Shown here piece after piece: positions 44,178-55,139 of a DNA stretch of 64,000 nucleotides (the first letter of the stretch is position 1; every line of letters begins with the position of its first letter). Both the position numbers and the translations under genes were made by a program. Source of the stretch: Sycon ciliatum (lineage: Eukaryota > Porifera > Calcarea > Leucosolenida > Sycettidae). The notes under the pieces were generated by a model. It saw only the letters and a program-made list of their open reading frames with translations. It was not told the origin of the DNA and did not search any database. Location: the NCBI RefSeq assembly GCF_964019385.1, contig NC_088654.1:5291597-5355596 (forward strand), written 5' to 3'.

Positions 44178-46550
44178 TTGCTACAGTACCATGGCCTGAG
44201 TCAACATGTCGACGTACCCACCCGAGGTGATAACACCCTGGACCTGGTGATGTCTGATTTCCCTTCACCAGCAACTGTTAAGGCACACCCGCCTATTGGA
44301 CTCTCTGATCATGCTGTCCTCCAAGTTGACTTTCCTGTGAAGCTCACCCGTGAGCCCAAGACATCGCGTAGAGTCTGGCGATACCACCGCGCAGACTGGG
44401 AGCGGCTTGCCCACTTCTACCGAACAACAGACTGGGAGAGCATGCTCGGACCTGAACCGGATCTCAGCTGCGACAACATCACCAAGAGGATCCTCGAAGG
44501 AATGGCACAATTCATACCCAACAGAGTTATCTCATCGCGCCCCTCCGACGAACCTTGGTGGACACCGGAGTGTACAGCTGCAGTCAACACCAAGCGACAG
44601 TTGTGGCACCAGATGCGCTCAAATCCCGACAGTGCTGATAAGAAAGCACACTACCGCACAGCTGCAGCCTCTGCACGCAGTACCATCCAGCGAAACAGAG
44701 AACGGCATATTACCATGCTCCGGCAGAAACTCACCACTGGTAGCCTTCGGGACAAGGAATGGTGGTCCATTATCAAGCGTGCGGGTGGCAAGGGCCGCAG
44801 CGCTGATATACCAACACTCCGATCTGCTGATGGAACTGAGTACACAACCAGTCAGGAGAAGGCCAAGTGCCTTGGTCAGTACTTCGCCGATAAGTGCAGC
44901 CTCGGCCCACAGGACTTCAATGAGGAATCTGAATTCCCCTTTGTCCAGCCTCGCTCCCAAAGCCGTCTCCTAAGTATTCGCTTCCGCCCTGCTGAGGTCC
45001 GTAAATTGCTGAGGGCCCTTGATCCTTCGAAAGCGTCAGGCCCTGATGCAGTTCCGGGCAGAGTCCTCAAAGCCAACGCTGAGCACCTTGCAGTGCCACT
45101 ATGCTTGCTCTTCCGCCAGTGCATGACGTCGGGGACACAACCACAGTCTTGGAAAGTGGCAAGTGTCGTCCCAGTCCATAAGAAACGGTCAAAGTCAGCC
45201 CCATCGAACTATCGGCCCATTTCCCTCCTGTCGCTCATCTCCAAGACAATGGAAGCAGTTGTTAACCGTGCTCTCACCAACTTTCTCGAACGAAATAATA
45301 TACTCTCAAACCACCAGTTCGGTTTTCGTCGAGGGTTAGGACCTGCTGATCTCCTAACAGGACTACACCACCAATGGAGCAAGATAGCAGCTGCTGGCGG
45401 TGCTGTACGTATTGTTGCCGTCGACATTGCGGGGGCCTTCGATAAAGTCTCCCACGCAGGTGTCCTTCACAAGGCAAAGGCTTACGGAGTGTCCGGGAAC
45501 CTCCTCAAGTGGCTCCACAGCTACCTGGCGGATAGACGAATCCAGGCCGTTGTTAGTGGACAAACCTCACCTAAATTCCGAATCAGCTAAGGTGTGCCGC
45601 AAGGGAGCATACTGGGCCCCACTCTGTTCCTCCTATATGTCAATGACATGGAGGACCACCTCCCAGCCACAACCCAGCTCGCCATATATGCAGATGACAC
45701 CACGCTTTATCAGTGCATCCCATCCCTGACCGCTCTCCCAGTTGGCCTAGCGCAGCTCCAGACTGCTGTGGATGCCTTAGCTGAATGGGGCCAGAGCTGG
45801 AAGATCGCATTCGAGCCGACAAAGTCGCAAGTCTTGACAATTTCGCATCACCGTCAACCCTGGCCGATTCCTCCAGCCACTTTCAATGGGGTGGCCATAG
45901 AGGAAGTGGAGGAGCTGAAGTTGCTCGGAGTGCTCTTTGATCGGAGCCTCTCCTTTCGCTCCCACATTCGACAGGTTGCAGTCCGTGGTCACCAACGTCT
46001 TGGCTTCATGAGGAAGGCCCTGCCCATTCTCGACAGCAAGGCCAAGTATGCAGTGTATCGCGGCTTCGTCCGCCCAGTACTTGAGTACTGCCCGCTTTCA
46101 TGGTTGGGTGCGTCCCAGTCTACCCTGAACCAGCTGGACCGGGTACAGCACCGAGCCCTAAAGCTCATCGGCCCAGGGTCATACCTCCCAAGCCTCACTG
46201 TTCGGCGTCAAGTCGCAGCACTCACATTCCTGTACAAGCTGCATTGGATCGACGGTCCCCCAATCCTGACCACCATGACACCACCGAGGGCAGTTGCAAA
46301 CCAGCACCGGCGCTCCACTCGCCAAGAGCAAAAGAACCAGCACCAGCACCAACTAGCACCGACACTGCACGCCGGAGCCCGTAATAGTGCTCTCCGATCA
46401 TTCCCCCATGCCACGATCCAAGACTGGAATCGTCTCCCATCTGCCCTGCTACGCAACCTTCCCACGCAGAAGGGAATGCAGGCATTCAAGGAAGGCGCCT
46501 ACAAGTCGCTCCGCAGCCGAGACTGGCGTTCAGCCACAGATGCCCTCTGA
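44178..46550 (+). pseudogene. LINE ORF2 (endonuclease end plus reverse transcriptase), one premature stop
   Basis: One continuous reading frame (790 codons) is interrupted only by TAA at 45588-45590. It begins inside the apurinic-type endonuclease (PTRGDNTLDLV, GLSDHAVLQ). The reverse transcriptase follows, with SNYRPISLLSLISKTMEAVV, FGFRRG, AVDIAGAFDKVSH, GVPQGSILGP and the catalytic AIYADDTTLY (about 45685-45715), then a C-terminal LQ-x-V-QHRALKLIGP region. It is CR1/Jockey-like. The 5' end is truncated near 44172, with a stop just upstream. It lies antisense within the presumed intron of the GPI-type gene. The single stop suggests a fairly recent insertion. Confidence 0.85.
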
Positions 46551-46906
46551 ACACTCCCTGAACACCCTCTCTGCTTGCACCCTGGCTCCCCCCTTTTTTA
46601 TTTTTTATTATTTTATTTTATTTATTTTTTTTATTTTTTATTTTTTATTTTCTTCCTCTATCACATGTATCATCTTTCCGTTTTTCCTTCCTCTATATAA
46701 ATGTACCCCCCCCCCCCTCCCCTCCCCCTGTGCCTACTCCTCCCCAGTTTTTGGTGCTCTGAAGTGTCGCTGAAGCCGAGACCTCAGGTCGGCGGAGATG
46801 CTCCAGTTTTCACCACCACAGTTGCGTCTGCAACCACCTCTACCATGCAGTATTCTGTTCTCGAGGTTCGTGGTTTCTCGTAAAAAAAAAGAAAAAAAAA
46901 AAAAAA
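46551..46906 (+). mobile_element. Probable 3' UTR and poly(A) tail of the LINE
   Basis: T-rich and C-rich low-complexity stretches (46590-46730) are followed by an A-rich run (46880-46906) directly before the exon at 47011. Target duplications were not identified. Confidence 0.5.
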
Positions 46907-47010
46907 CAGTGCTGCAGTGAGTACTGTATGTGAGTAGCCTCCACTGGCCCTGCTTATGCATACATAACATAATCATTGAAGAGAGCATAGCACTTGCTCA
47001 CTGCACTAAC

Positions 47011-47643
47011 CTTTGTCATGGGATCGATGCCATCTTTACAAATAGCTACGGTGGTATTTGCACTCCTGATGCACGTCTCAGGGTCATTGTCCGTGATGTT
47101 CAGGAACACGTCATACTGGCTCGCGTTGTAGAAGTCGAGTCCCAGTGTCTCCGTCACCACGTACGGATAGCGCACTATCCCACATCCCTCTTGCGAATCA
47201 TTCACTAGGGTGATGTTCGGTGCTTCGCTCAACGTATTCAGTTCCGCTATCAGCTCTTCCACGTTGCTGTCGAGGATGCCCTCGATCACATCGTCAAGGA
47301 ACATCACACAGTACGTGTGGAGGCCGAAACCACTGCCGATGTTGTCCAGTTTGTCTCCTTGCGTACACAGCGACAGATCAAACGTGATCTGGCCCTCAGT
47401 CGTCGCCACCTCTTTCAGAAGCGACTCGCCACTCTCCCGGCATGTATCGCACTTAGCATAGATCAGGGCCTGATTGCCGGACGATGCGGGACAGTAGATG
47501 TAGCGTCTGTTGGCGAAGCTTTTCCAACCACTTGAACATACCTTCACCTGCGTGCTGGGGCACACGTGGCTGTGCCCCAGAGCCACCCCCAACAAGCTAC
47601 ACAAGGCTACGAACGCCAGCACACACCAGCGTTCGGCATTCAT
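47011..47643 (-). CDS. First coding exon of a secreted Cys-rich protein
   Basis: The ATG at 47641-47643 starts MNAERWCVLAFVALCSLLG, a good signal peptide ending near GVALGHS. An upstream in-frame start codon (47676) would spoil it. The exon ends at AAG|GTTAGT (donor GT at 47009-47010), phase 0. The mature part has Cys-rich motifs (YCP, CDTC, FDLSLC, YCVMFLDD) and sequons NIT, NAS, NIT and NTT. It shares FDLSLC, the following Asp and a YC-V/M-F-x-D motif with the exon at 36761-37265, so the gene carries at least two copies of an unrecognised extracellular domain of about 100 residues. Secreted or cell-surface. Real gene status is supported by the signal peptide, splice site and domain duplication, not by known homologues. 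Confidence 0.7.
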
Positions 47644-48085
47644 GATTGATCGGCGAGACAGGGTTCCTCTATTCAACTCTTTGAAGTCTGACGTTGAGCC
47701 TCGTCAAGTTCACGCTCACTTCGGCAAACTCGCCGAGCACGCGGGCTGTTGCTTACAATTATTTGAAAGATGCAGGAAATCGTGACCACTAACACGTCCA
47801 AGCCACTGCAATCAAGAGAGACGGGTGGAGGACATTCGTTCAAAACTACACAGCAGAGTGCATCTGGCATCAATACTCAACTAATGTTGACCTTCGCTTT
47901 CTCAACTATTAGTATTACTTCAAACTGTGCTGGCCAGTAAATCAAGACAGTAGTTTGGACAGCTCCGGCACGTACGCAGCACTCAGCAGCGCTAGCTAGC
48001 TGGTGCTAGGGGTCGGCCCAGCTGCGTTTGCGCCGGAATGATCAAAAGTTGAGTACAATCGATCGAGCGGGCTGATCCTCCTACT
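47644..48085. other. Upstream region of the secreted-protein gene
   Basis: Presumed promoter and 5' UTR on the minus strand. No confident TATA or initiator. It is bounded by a MITE at 48086. Confidence 0.4.
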
Positions 48086-48887
48086 GAGTGCGTTCGATTA
48101 CACACTTGAATAGATTCCTGAATCCATTCGCCTGGATTATAGTCGTTCGTTTTTATGTCATGAGCCCTGGAATCGCTTCGGAATCGATTCCACCGATTCA
48201 CATGGTGTGATGTAAATAGCCAGGGGCGATTCTGATTCACCCGGGCAATGCAGTGGCGGGAAAAGAAGCCACGTGTTAAGAAGTCATGACGGTAATAAAC
48301 TGGTCCGAAACATGAACACAACTCCACAAAACCTCTTCCAGAAACAAAATAGGGGAAAGGCAAGATAAAGGAGGGAGAAGAATATGCTAGCGAAAATCGT
48401 GCATAGCACAACTGGGCACAGTGGTGAGTTGCTTCAGCAAAATGTGTTGCTCTTGGCATTGCTGCGCTCCGGTAACAAGCAAGGAACATCATAAGCGGAG
48501 CAATATCGCACCGAGCAGGGAACAGCATTTCTTCTGTCTTGTCATCATCGAACAGCGTCCAGATCCAAGGGAATGCCTCGGCATAGTCCATTTTTCTGGC
48601 AACACCTAGCGTCAAAGGAAACATGGAATCTTCTGCATGCGAAAGGAACTATATCATTTACAATTACATGTGAAAGAAAAGCGAAGAAAAGAAAGTCAGT
48701 TTCAAAAAGGATTTTTTTCGTGCAATCAACGACTTACGATCCTTTTGACCTTTTGTACAACGTGATGACCACGTAACCAAAACTCATTGTGATTCAACAT
48801 GTTTACGCGGTTCGATTACTTGGAAGAAATTACGCACTTGAATCGATTCACGATGAATTGATTCAAGTGTCTAATCGAATGCACTCA
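48086..48887. mobile_element. Inverted-repeat element of about 0.8 kb
   Basis: Ends GAGTGCGTTCGATTACACACTTGAAT (left) and its near-complement (right, 48863-48887). A subterminal GGAATCGATTCCACCGATTCA near 48178-48200 is echoed at 48840-48862. The end sequence recalls hAT-type MITEs, but no clean 8-bp duplication was found. A 210-codon minus frame spanning the left end is not credible as a gene. Confidence 0.6.
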
Positions 48888-49084
48888 CTGTGACTGCCAG
48901 TCTTGCGACTTGCGCAGGTAGACCTAGCGGCTACATGTATGTGCTCGCGCTGCAAAGTCTGCATGCCCTCACCTGTCAGTTTGTTGCCATCGAGCTTCAC
49001 GGACGCTCGCCATGACGATAGAACGTGACGCTCGCACAAGACGGAGTACGGCCGGAATAGGAGCACCTGTTGTTGCTGTCTGTC

Positions 49085-49345
49085 AGCCAGTGCTCCAGTA
49101 GATAAAAGAGGCATGTATACCCTACTATAACCGATATGCACTGTACATTGTAATAAAGTGTGTCTTGTAGTTGTAACCGATGTGGTACTAAAGTCAAGAG
49201 GCTAGCGCTCGTACTGTGACATCACCTTTTTTCCGGAAGACATTGAAACTTGATTGAATGAAAGCACAAGCGATTTGTCATGACTCGCTTTAGTGGTGGG
49301 AACGGATGAGACGTTTCCGTTATTTTTGCCCAAAGATGCATTGCA
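49085..49345. repeat. Partial copy of the repeat forming the arms around the BEL element
   Basis: 49105-49220 matches 55290-55412 and the inverse of 62735-62845 (AACCGATATGCACTG..TTGTAGTTGTAACCGATG). 49235-49345 matches 62595-62685 (AACTTGATTGAATGAAAGC..GGGAACGGATGAGA). Confidence 0.75.
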
Positions 49346-49411
49346 GGGTTGTAGCCACTCGCGCTCTTACGAAGTCATGTACGGTGACAACATACACACA
49401 CACTAGCACTA

Positions 49412-49561
49412 CACAAGGCAGAACAACAGAGACTAAGTTTTTCAAAAATCTTTCTGGTTACTCCGAGTTTCGCGTTCATATCAGATCGTCTGATGAGTGT
49501 TTATGAACGCGAAACTAGGAGTAACGAGAAAACGTTTTGGTCTCTGTTGTTTTGCCTTGTG
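49412..49561. repeat. Palindromic element
   Basis: CACAAGGCARAACAACAGAG and GTTTCGCGTTCAT at the left are reverse-complemented at the right, around a short loop near 49475-49500. No coding capacity. Confidence 0.8.
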
Positions 49562-49862
49562 ACACAGTAGTACATGTATAATTGTTCTTTTAGTAGTATC
49601 ACTCTCTTATTACTGACCGCCACAGAAACTTGTGATCCCTAAGTGGCCAAATATCAGTATTTATCACTCATCTATATTGACCTCCACTAATTCTCGTGAT
49701 CCTTGACTGGTCCTATATTACCCATATTGCCGTAATATCGACCGCTTGTATCGACCGCTTGTATCGACCACTTAGGCATTGTAATCTTTCGACTTTGGAG
49801 GGACTTAGAATTTTTCTCTCCACTTCAAAAAGAAAATTTGAAAGAAAGAAGACAAAGGAAGA

Positions 49863-49945
49863 GAACAAGCAGGATTCGAACCCACAACAGTATGAATCTC
49901 AAGCAACCCCATATACCACCCAGCTACTGTGCTGCAGATGCTGCA
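49863..49945 (-). mobile_element. tRNA-derived SINE head
   Basis: On the minus strand, TAGCTGGGTGG (box A-like) and GGTTCGAATCC (perfect box B) lie about 35 nt apart, followed by an unrelated CT-rich body. It is more like a SINE promoter than a functional tRNA. Confidence 0.5.
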
Positions 49946-50039
49946 CCCTGTTGTTCTTACAGTCTTGTACCCAAAATAGGCAACATCCTATGTACACTAT
50001 AGTACAAATGCTATACTAAAAAGGTTAAAATAGCTCCTC

Positions 50040-50320
50040 GGCGGACCTCGGTCTTTTACTCGGCCTATATTTCCCATATAGACCTCGTCTTGGACAATAT
50101 CCTATACATATTTACCGCTTATATTAACCACTTATTATTGACCACTTAGCCCGAGGACTTACAAGTAAAACCTTTTCCTCTACTTGGAAAACAGTCAGAA
50201 TTGAAAGAATACAATTGGCTATCTACTTAAGCGATGACTTTTGCTGAATATTCACCGCTTTTATTCACCACTTATCTAATATTCACCACTTATATTCACC
50301 ACTTTTCGATACTTACTGTA
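50040..50320. repeat. Array of ACCACTTAT/ACCGCTTAT words
   Basis: Short repeats of the type TATTCACCACTTAT and ACCGCTTATAT recur here and at 49735-49775 (ATCGACCGCTTGT). They are probably internal repeats of a MITE that could not be delimited. Confidence 0.5.
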
Positions 50321-50395
50321 AGTGTAAAGAGACCAGTACTTGGTGTTGCGCTTGATTCTTCTTGTTGTTGTTGTTGTGTTTATTTTAATTCGCAA

Positions 50396-51012
50396 ACCAA
50401 ACGGGCAGATCTGCCCAATGAAAAGGTGCGGAATGCAGATAGAAAGCAGTAATAAATGAAATTGGTGAGGGATGTAATAAGGATAGAGGTGGAGAATAAC
50501 TAAGCCAGCTGATCATCAAACAGGACGTTTGCTACTCTAGGTACTCTATGTACTAAGGGTGTGCGGAATCATGCTGGCGCGGAACTGGCGGAGCGTGCGG
50601 ATAGCACGTATATCGCTGGGTAAGGTGTTCCACAGCTGGGCGCCCCGGAACGCGAGGCAACCCTTGCCGAACCTGGTGCAAACTGGCGGTTGGCGCAGAC
50701 CAATGGTGGAGTGTACCTAGTTGGGCCAGCTGACGAAGGAACTAGAAGAGGTTACAGGTCAGAACTTGCGTGCCCATTCCGAGACCTCCAGGCAAGAATG
50801 ATGAACTTCTGCCTGAATATCTCGTATACTCTAAAGGTGTCCAATTTCGGCAGGAGGGTACGCGCGGAGGTGTGATGCGAGAGTCCGAAACCCCGGCCCT
50901 TGCCGCCCGATTCTGCATGACTTGTAGCCGATCTAATTGGTTGGCAGTAAGAATTGGGGAAAACGCATTGGATCCGCACATCAGGTCAGACATGATGATC
51001 GCTTTAAAGTAG
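50396..51012 (-). mobile_element. LINE C-terminal fragment
   Basis: Minus-strand words in shifting frames: NQLDRLQVMQNRAARA, then SHHTSARTLLPKL, then FRGAQLWNTLPSDIRAIRTL ending near 50550. At the far end GGGCAGATCTGCCC (50402-50415) could be part of the 3' UTR. Several frameshifts. Confidence 0.6.
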
Positions 51013-51110
51013 AGAACTGTAGTGTTTTGTACTCATGGTGGTTGTAGTCCGTTGTGCACGTTTTTAAAACGTCTCTGTCGCTTACAATGTGAGTCTTCTG
51101 GTAGAGAATA

Positions 51111-51640
51111 CAGTCCGTATCGCCTATAAGGTTGGCGGCTATAGTAATATACCGGATATAGTGATCAATTTCTCTAATTCATTTTCATTTGCCATAACTA
51201 AGTATACACAGTTATCGCGTATAGTAATAATCGTCTATAGTAATATATCGCCTATAGTGATCAAATTCTTATTTCAAAAGACGTTTATTACACTATTTTT
51301 GCATCGGTTATAGTGATTGATGTGAAATCAAGCGATGTCAGAGGAGAACAGGGTGTTACTTCTTCTTGAAGAACTTGTCCAGTGAGTGTTGTTTGGTGAG
51401 TTTTGCTTGTACAAGTTGCCAAAATATGCCTCCATCATGAGGAAATGCTGATTTTGTGTGTCAGGAGCTACAGCCAGCTACATGACATTGTACATGTATG
51501 TAGTGCGTATGTGCACGGCGCGCTGAGTCGTTTGACACCCCACTCGCATACATTGCATGCAGTATCGGTCATAGAAATATATCGCTTGTAGTGATAAAAT
51601 GCTCAAAATCAAACACCAACGCTATAGGCGATACTGACTG
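51111..51640. mobile_element. pogo-like MITE with TATAGTGAT repeats
   Basis: Inverted ends CAGTCCGTATCGCCTATA and TATAGGCGATACTGACTG with TA duplications (51109-51110 and 51641-51642). Internal CTATAGTAATATA and GTTATAGTGAT words recur. Its ends resemble the 41601 element only at CAGTC, so it is a separate family. Confidence 0.8.
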
Positions 51641-51925
51641 TACTCTGTTGTCATGAGTCCGCTGCGTGCCGGCTCTCTTTCTCCTACGATCTAGCATTCT
51701 TTGTGTCCGTGGTGCTCGTTCTCGTCGGGGTTTCCCCGTCCAACGTTTTGTGGATAGTTCGGTCGTGGTGGCTGAGTCTCGCCTTGTTTCGTAATTTTCT
51801 GATCTTTTAAACTTTGTTTATTTTGTTTATCTCAAGGTTTGGAGATCCTGATGATGGGCCTTGCCCGAAAATTTGAGCTAATGTATATCAATTGCAGTGT
51901 AATTAATATTTAGTACAATGTTGTT

Positions 51926-52110
51926 TGAAACTCGGGTATTGAGCCAATAATAAAAGTAGAAAGGAAAAGGACATATGGAAACGAGTTAAGAGTCTCAGTA
52001 CTCTGTCAGTTTTGTGCCTAGTTGTTGCACTTTCTGACTGTATATAGTATCTAGTTACAGTGGTGGAGAGTTACTCTTAACTCGTTTCCATATGTCCTTT
52101 TCCTTTCTAC
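51926..52110. mobile_element. Short foldback element with 9-bp target duplication
   Basis: TGAAACTCGGG leader, then arms (AGAAAGGAAAAGGACATATGGAAACGAG and complement) around the CAGTACTCTGTCAGTTTTGTGCC block. AATGTTGTT flanks it at 51917-51925 and 52111-52119. It is inserted in the left arm of the large inverted repeat: the right arm has the empty site near 63030. Confidence 0.85.
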
Positions 52111-52186
52111 AATGTTGTTGTTTTTTGTTATTGTTTTTCCCCTTTTGAATAGAGTTTCTTGATTGAGTTTATTTTAATTATAAAAC

Positions 52187-53504
52187 TTGACTGAACTGGA
52201 CTTCCTTAAGTCCGTTTTTCTAAAGAACGGGTACCCTGACGATCTATTGAAGGAACTCATGAGCGAAAGGTTGGATAAAATGGAAAAACGTTTTGGCCCG
52301 GACAAATGTCCAACGTATCTTTCTCTCCCCTGGAAAGGTAACCTCTCATCATTCATGAGTCGCTTGGTACGGAAAATTGTACAGCAAACTTACTACGCGG
52401 TACATTTTGTACCCGTTTTCACAACTGTACGTGCGTTCACGGTGAGGAAGGATGTCCTACCAACCCAACTTGCATTTAATTGGTATACCAATTTGAGTGC
52501 CGACAATGCGGTAGTCGGTACGTTTGTAGGACTCTTCAACATCTGAACGCATGTATCAAGCAGCACGTCGCACTGCATATGCTGACTGGCTCGGCACGGG
52601 CACTGCGACCAAAACGCGGCAGGCCACTGAAGAACCCTCGGCCACAGCCATCGTTAGCACAATTTCCGTCATCGGCAATAGTGCCTCCATTACCCGTATC
52701 GAGAGCGTTTGAGTCGGGTAATGGGCATATTGTCACCACAACACAATGCACCATAATAACACAAGATAACAACACACCACAACAACATTCAGCTCAAGAC
52801 CAAAGTGGACGCTGTGATGAGGTAATGCCCTCATCGCCGTCTTTGCCGTTCCCTCCCCCAGAACCGCCACCTACATCGGCGGTGCTAGGGCTGGGACTGT
52901 GGTGTCGGTGGCACGTGCATATATGGATGAGGCAAGCACTGATTGTGAACAACGAGAAAGAAGGCTGAAGGGAACGGAATTCAACAAAGAAAGTAACACA
53001 ATCAACATTCAAAGACGATCAACGGCTAATTATTCAATGAATTATTACAGTACTGGAGATCAAGCACCGGCGAGGACACTGGGAACACACGATTTAACAA
53101 CAACAACAACAATGGTAACAATTTGCCATCAAGATCAAAGGAGGAGTCAACGAACAGAGGTTAAACAACATGAAGCAAGCCTGGGACCGATCAGTGTTGA
53201 TGAGGAGAATGACACGGAGGATGACACTGAGGACGAGTTGGGAAATGAGACGGAGGACGAGGTTGCGGTTGTTGGAGACGAGGAATCAGATGGTGATTGT
53301 GATCGTAAGAAGTCTGCCGTTTTTCTTCACTTGTTGTCTCACCCTAAGTGTCTGCAGGTGTATGATGATTTTAGTTTTTCTGTTCTTTGTCGTGCACGGT
53401 ATGCTAGTCAGTTTAAAGTACTTGAGGCTGTTTGTATTCGTTTGCATAAGCCTGATCTTTGTAAGCAGAAGAAACATGTAGTTGCGTTAAAATTGTTTTC
53501 GTAG
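52187..53504 (+). pseudogene. Penelope-like element, 3' part with split GIY-YIG domain
   Basis: Frames in order: end of the reverse transcriptase (FLKNGYPDDLLKEL, LPWKG); GIY-YIG start (VYQFECRQCGSRYV then TLQHL and IKQHV, 52480-52600); a basic AT-hook-like KRGRPLK; a low-complexity acidic and polar stretch of about 240 codons in two frames; and the rest of GIY-YIG (HLLSHPKCLQVYDDFSFSVL, then VLEAVCIRLHKPDLCKQKKH, to 53504). Cys stands where Gly is usual in YVG. Frame changes occur near 52480 and 52900. 5'-truncated. Confidence 0.72.
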
Positions 53505-53802
53505 GTGCACAGCATGATTGTTTGTCTCACTACACAGTTTTAGCGTTATAATTATTAGTTTTTCACCAACCGTAGCACTTAGCTCTCACTTCACTTCTAT
53601 TGTCTCCCCTTCCCTCATTCTATTTTGGCACTGTATTTTGTTCTCGTAACACATCATTGAATATTTAATTATTGTTCAGCATGGTTACTCTTCAGTCACG
53701 ACTTTCCACTGATGAATGTGACAAGAAAATTAATTCTGGTAAACTTTCATGATTTCGTTGTAGTGTGGCGATGACTGCAGAACTTGTTCTATTTATTGCT
53801 GT
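53505..53802. other. 3' flank of the Penelope fragment
   Basis: AT-rich, nothing recognised. Confidence 0.4.
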
Positions 53803-54108
53803 TGTTGAATTCGAAACAGGACGACTGACGACATATCCAGACATTACAACGGGAACAGGTAGGTTGGGGGAACGACATTTATTATAGACGACGAGACAAG
53901 AGACCAAGACGAACGAAACGACTACATTGAAGAGTGAGAAAAGAGAGAGTGAGATCAAGTCTGAACGGCAAGATAAAGGGCCTGGGCAGCTATGGCAAAT
54001 ATGGACGCGCAAGTAGCTACCCAGGCCTACGGAACAAAAGGAGACAAAAGGTGAGTACGCAAGTGCATGCAGGCCAGCTAGAAAAGGTACGAGAGGGGGT
54101 ACCTAACA
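53803..54108 (-). repeat. 3' LTR of the mini LTR element
   Basis: 306 bp, paired with 54827-55132. Confidence 0.8.
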
Positions 54109-54826
54109 TACCACCCCTCCATGGAAAAAAATCCCGCGTCCTCGCGGAGAGAAAAAAAAGAGAGAAAAAGATTAAAAAAAAATGACTGACGGACAAAAAA
54201 ACACACACACACATACTGCACGCGCGCACGGATCTCACGAACGTGTGTACTAAATGCACTACAGATTATTCCTGTACTAAAAAATGACTGACGGACAAAA
54301 AAACACACACACACATACTGCACGCCCGCACGGATCTCACGAACGTGTGTACTAAATGCACTACAGATTATTCCTGTACTACTTATAGTGTGTAATAACT
54401 ATTGGAGTTTGACGAGGAACATGAATTACTAGTATTTTGCACGGCTAATACAGCCTAGTTACACTTTTGCTAAACATCCAAAAATTAGAGCGTGGCTCAC
54501 CATGATCGGACACCTAACTTGGTAATGTTTTACGAACACACGCGCGCACACACACTACAAAAAAATTCAGGAAAAAAAATTGACGAAGAAGGAACGCATA
54601 CAAAAAAAGAAAGAGAGAAAGGTAGCTGACCGGCATGGCTTGAACGAGACTAGACGAGGTTGGCGTAGGAGAGACGAGGTTGATAGAGACGAGACGAGTT
54701 TGGCGTAGGAGAGACGAGACTGACATGGATGAGACGAGGTTGACATAGACGAGACGAATGGCGGTTGAGGACGGCTGGGCATGGGATGATCTCAGGGTCG
54801 TGGGTCGATCAATAATCGGGCGCCAA

Positions 54827-55132
54827 TGTTGAATTCGAAACAGGACGACTGACGACGTATCCAGACATTAAAACGGGAACAGGTAGGTTGGGGGAACGAC
54901 ATTTATTATAGACGACGAGACAAGAGACCAAGACGAACGAAACGACTACATTGAAGAGTGAGAAAAGAGAGAGTGAGATCAAGTCTGAACGGCAAGATAA
55001 AGGGCCTGGGTAGCTATGGCAAATATGGACGCGCAAGTAGCCACCCAGGCCTACGGAACAAAAGGAGACAAAAGGTGAGTACGCAAGTGCATGCAGGCCA
55101 GCTAGAAAAGGTACGGGAGGGGATACCTAACA
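54827..55132 (-). repeat. 5' LTR of the mini LTR element
   Basis: 306 bp; the adjoining TGGCGCCCGA fixes the orientation. Confidence 0.8.
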
Positions 55133-55139
55133 CTATTAT

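Larger units (their letters stand above)
53803..55132 (-). mobile_element. Non-autonomous mini LTR retrotransposon (TRIM-like)
   Basis: Two 306-bp direct repeats (53803-54108 and 54827-55132), each beginning TGTT and ending AACA on both strands. On the minus strand the primer-binding site TGGCGCCCGA (54816-54825) follows the 5' LTR, and a purine tract GGAGGGGTGG (about 54111-54120) precedes the 3' LTR. The 718-bp interior has no gene, only tandem repeats (54182-54380, two ~103-bp units; 54650-54760, GAGACGAGGTTG units). About six LTR mismatches were seen. No clear target duplication. Confidence 0.8.

Noticed and set aside
47992-48624. 210-codon minus-strand frame
   Set aside because: It crosses the left end of an inverted-repeat element and shows no domain; likely chance.
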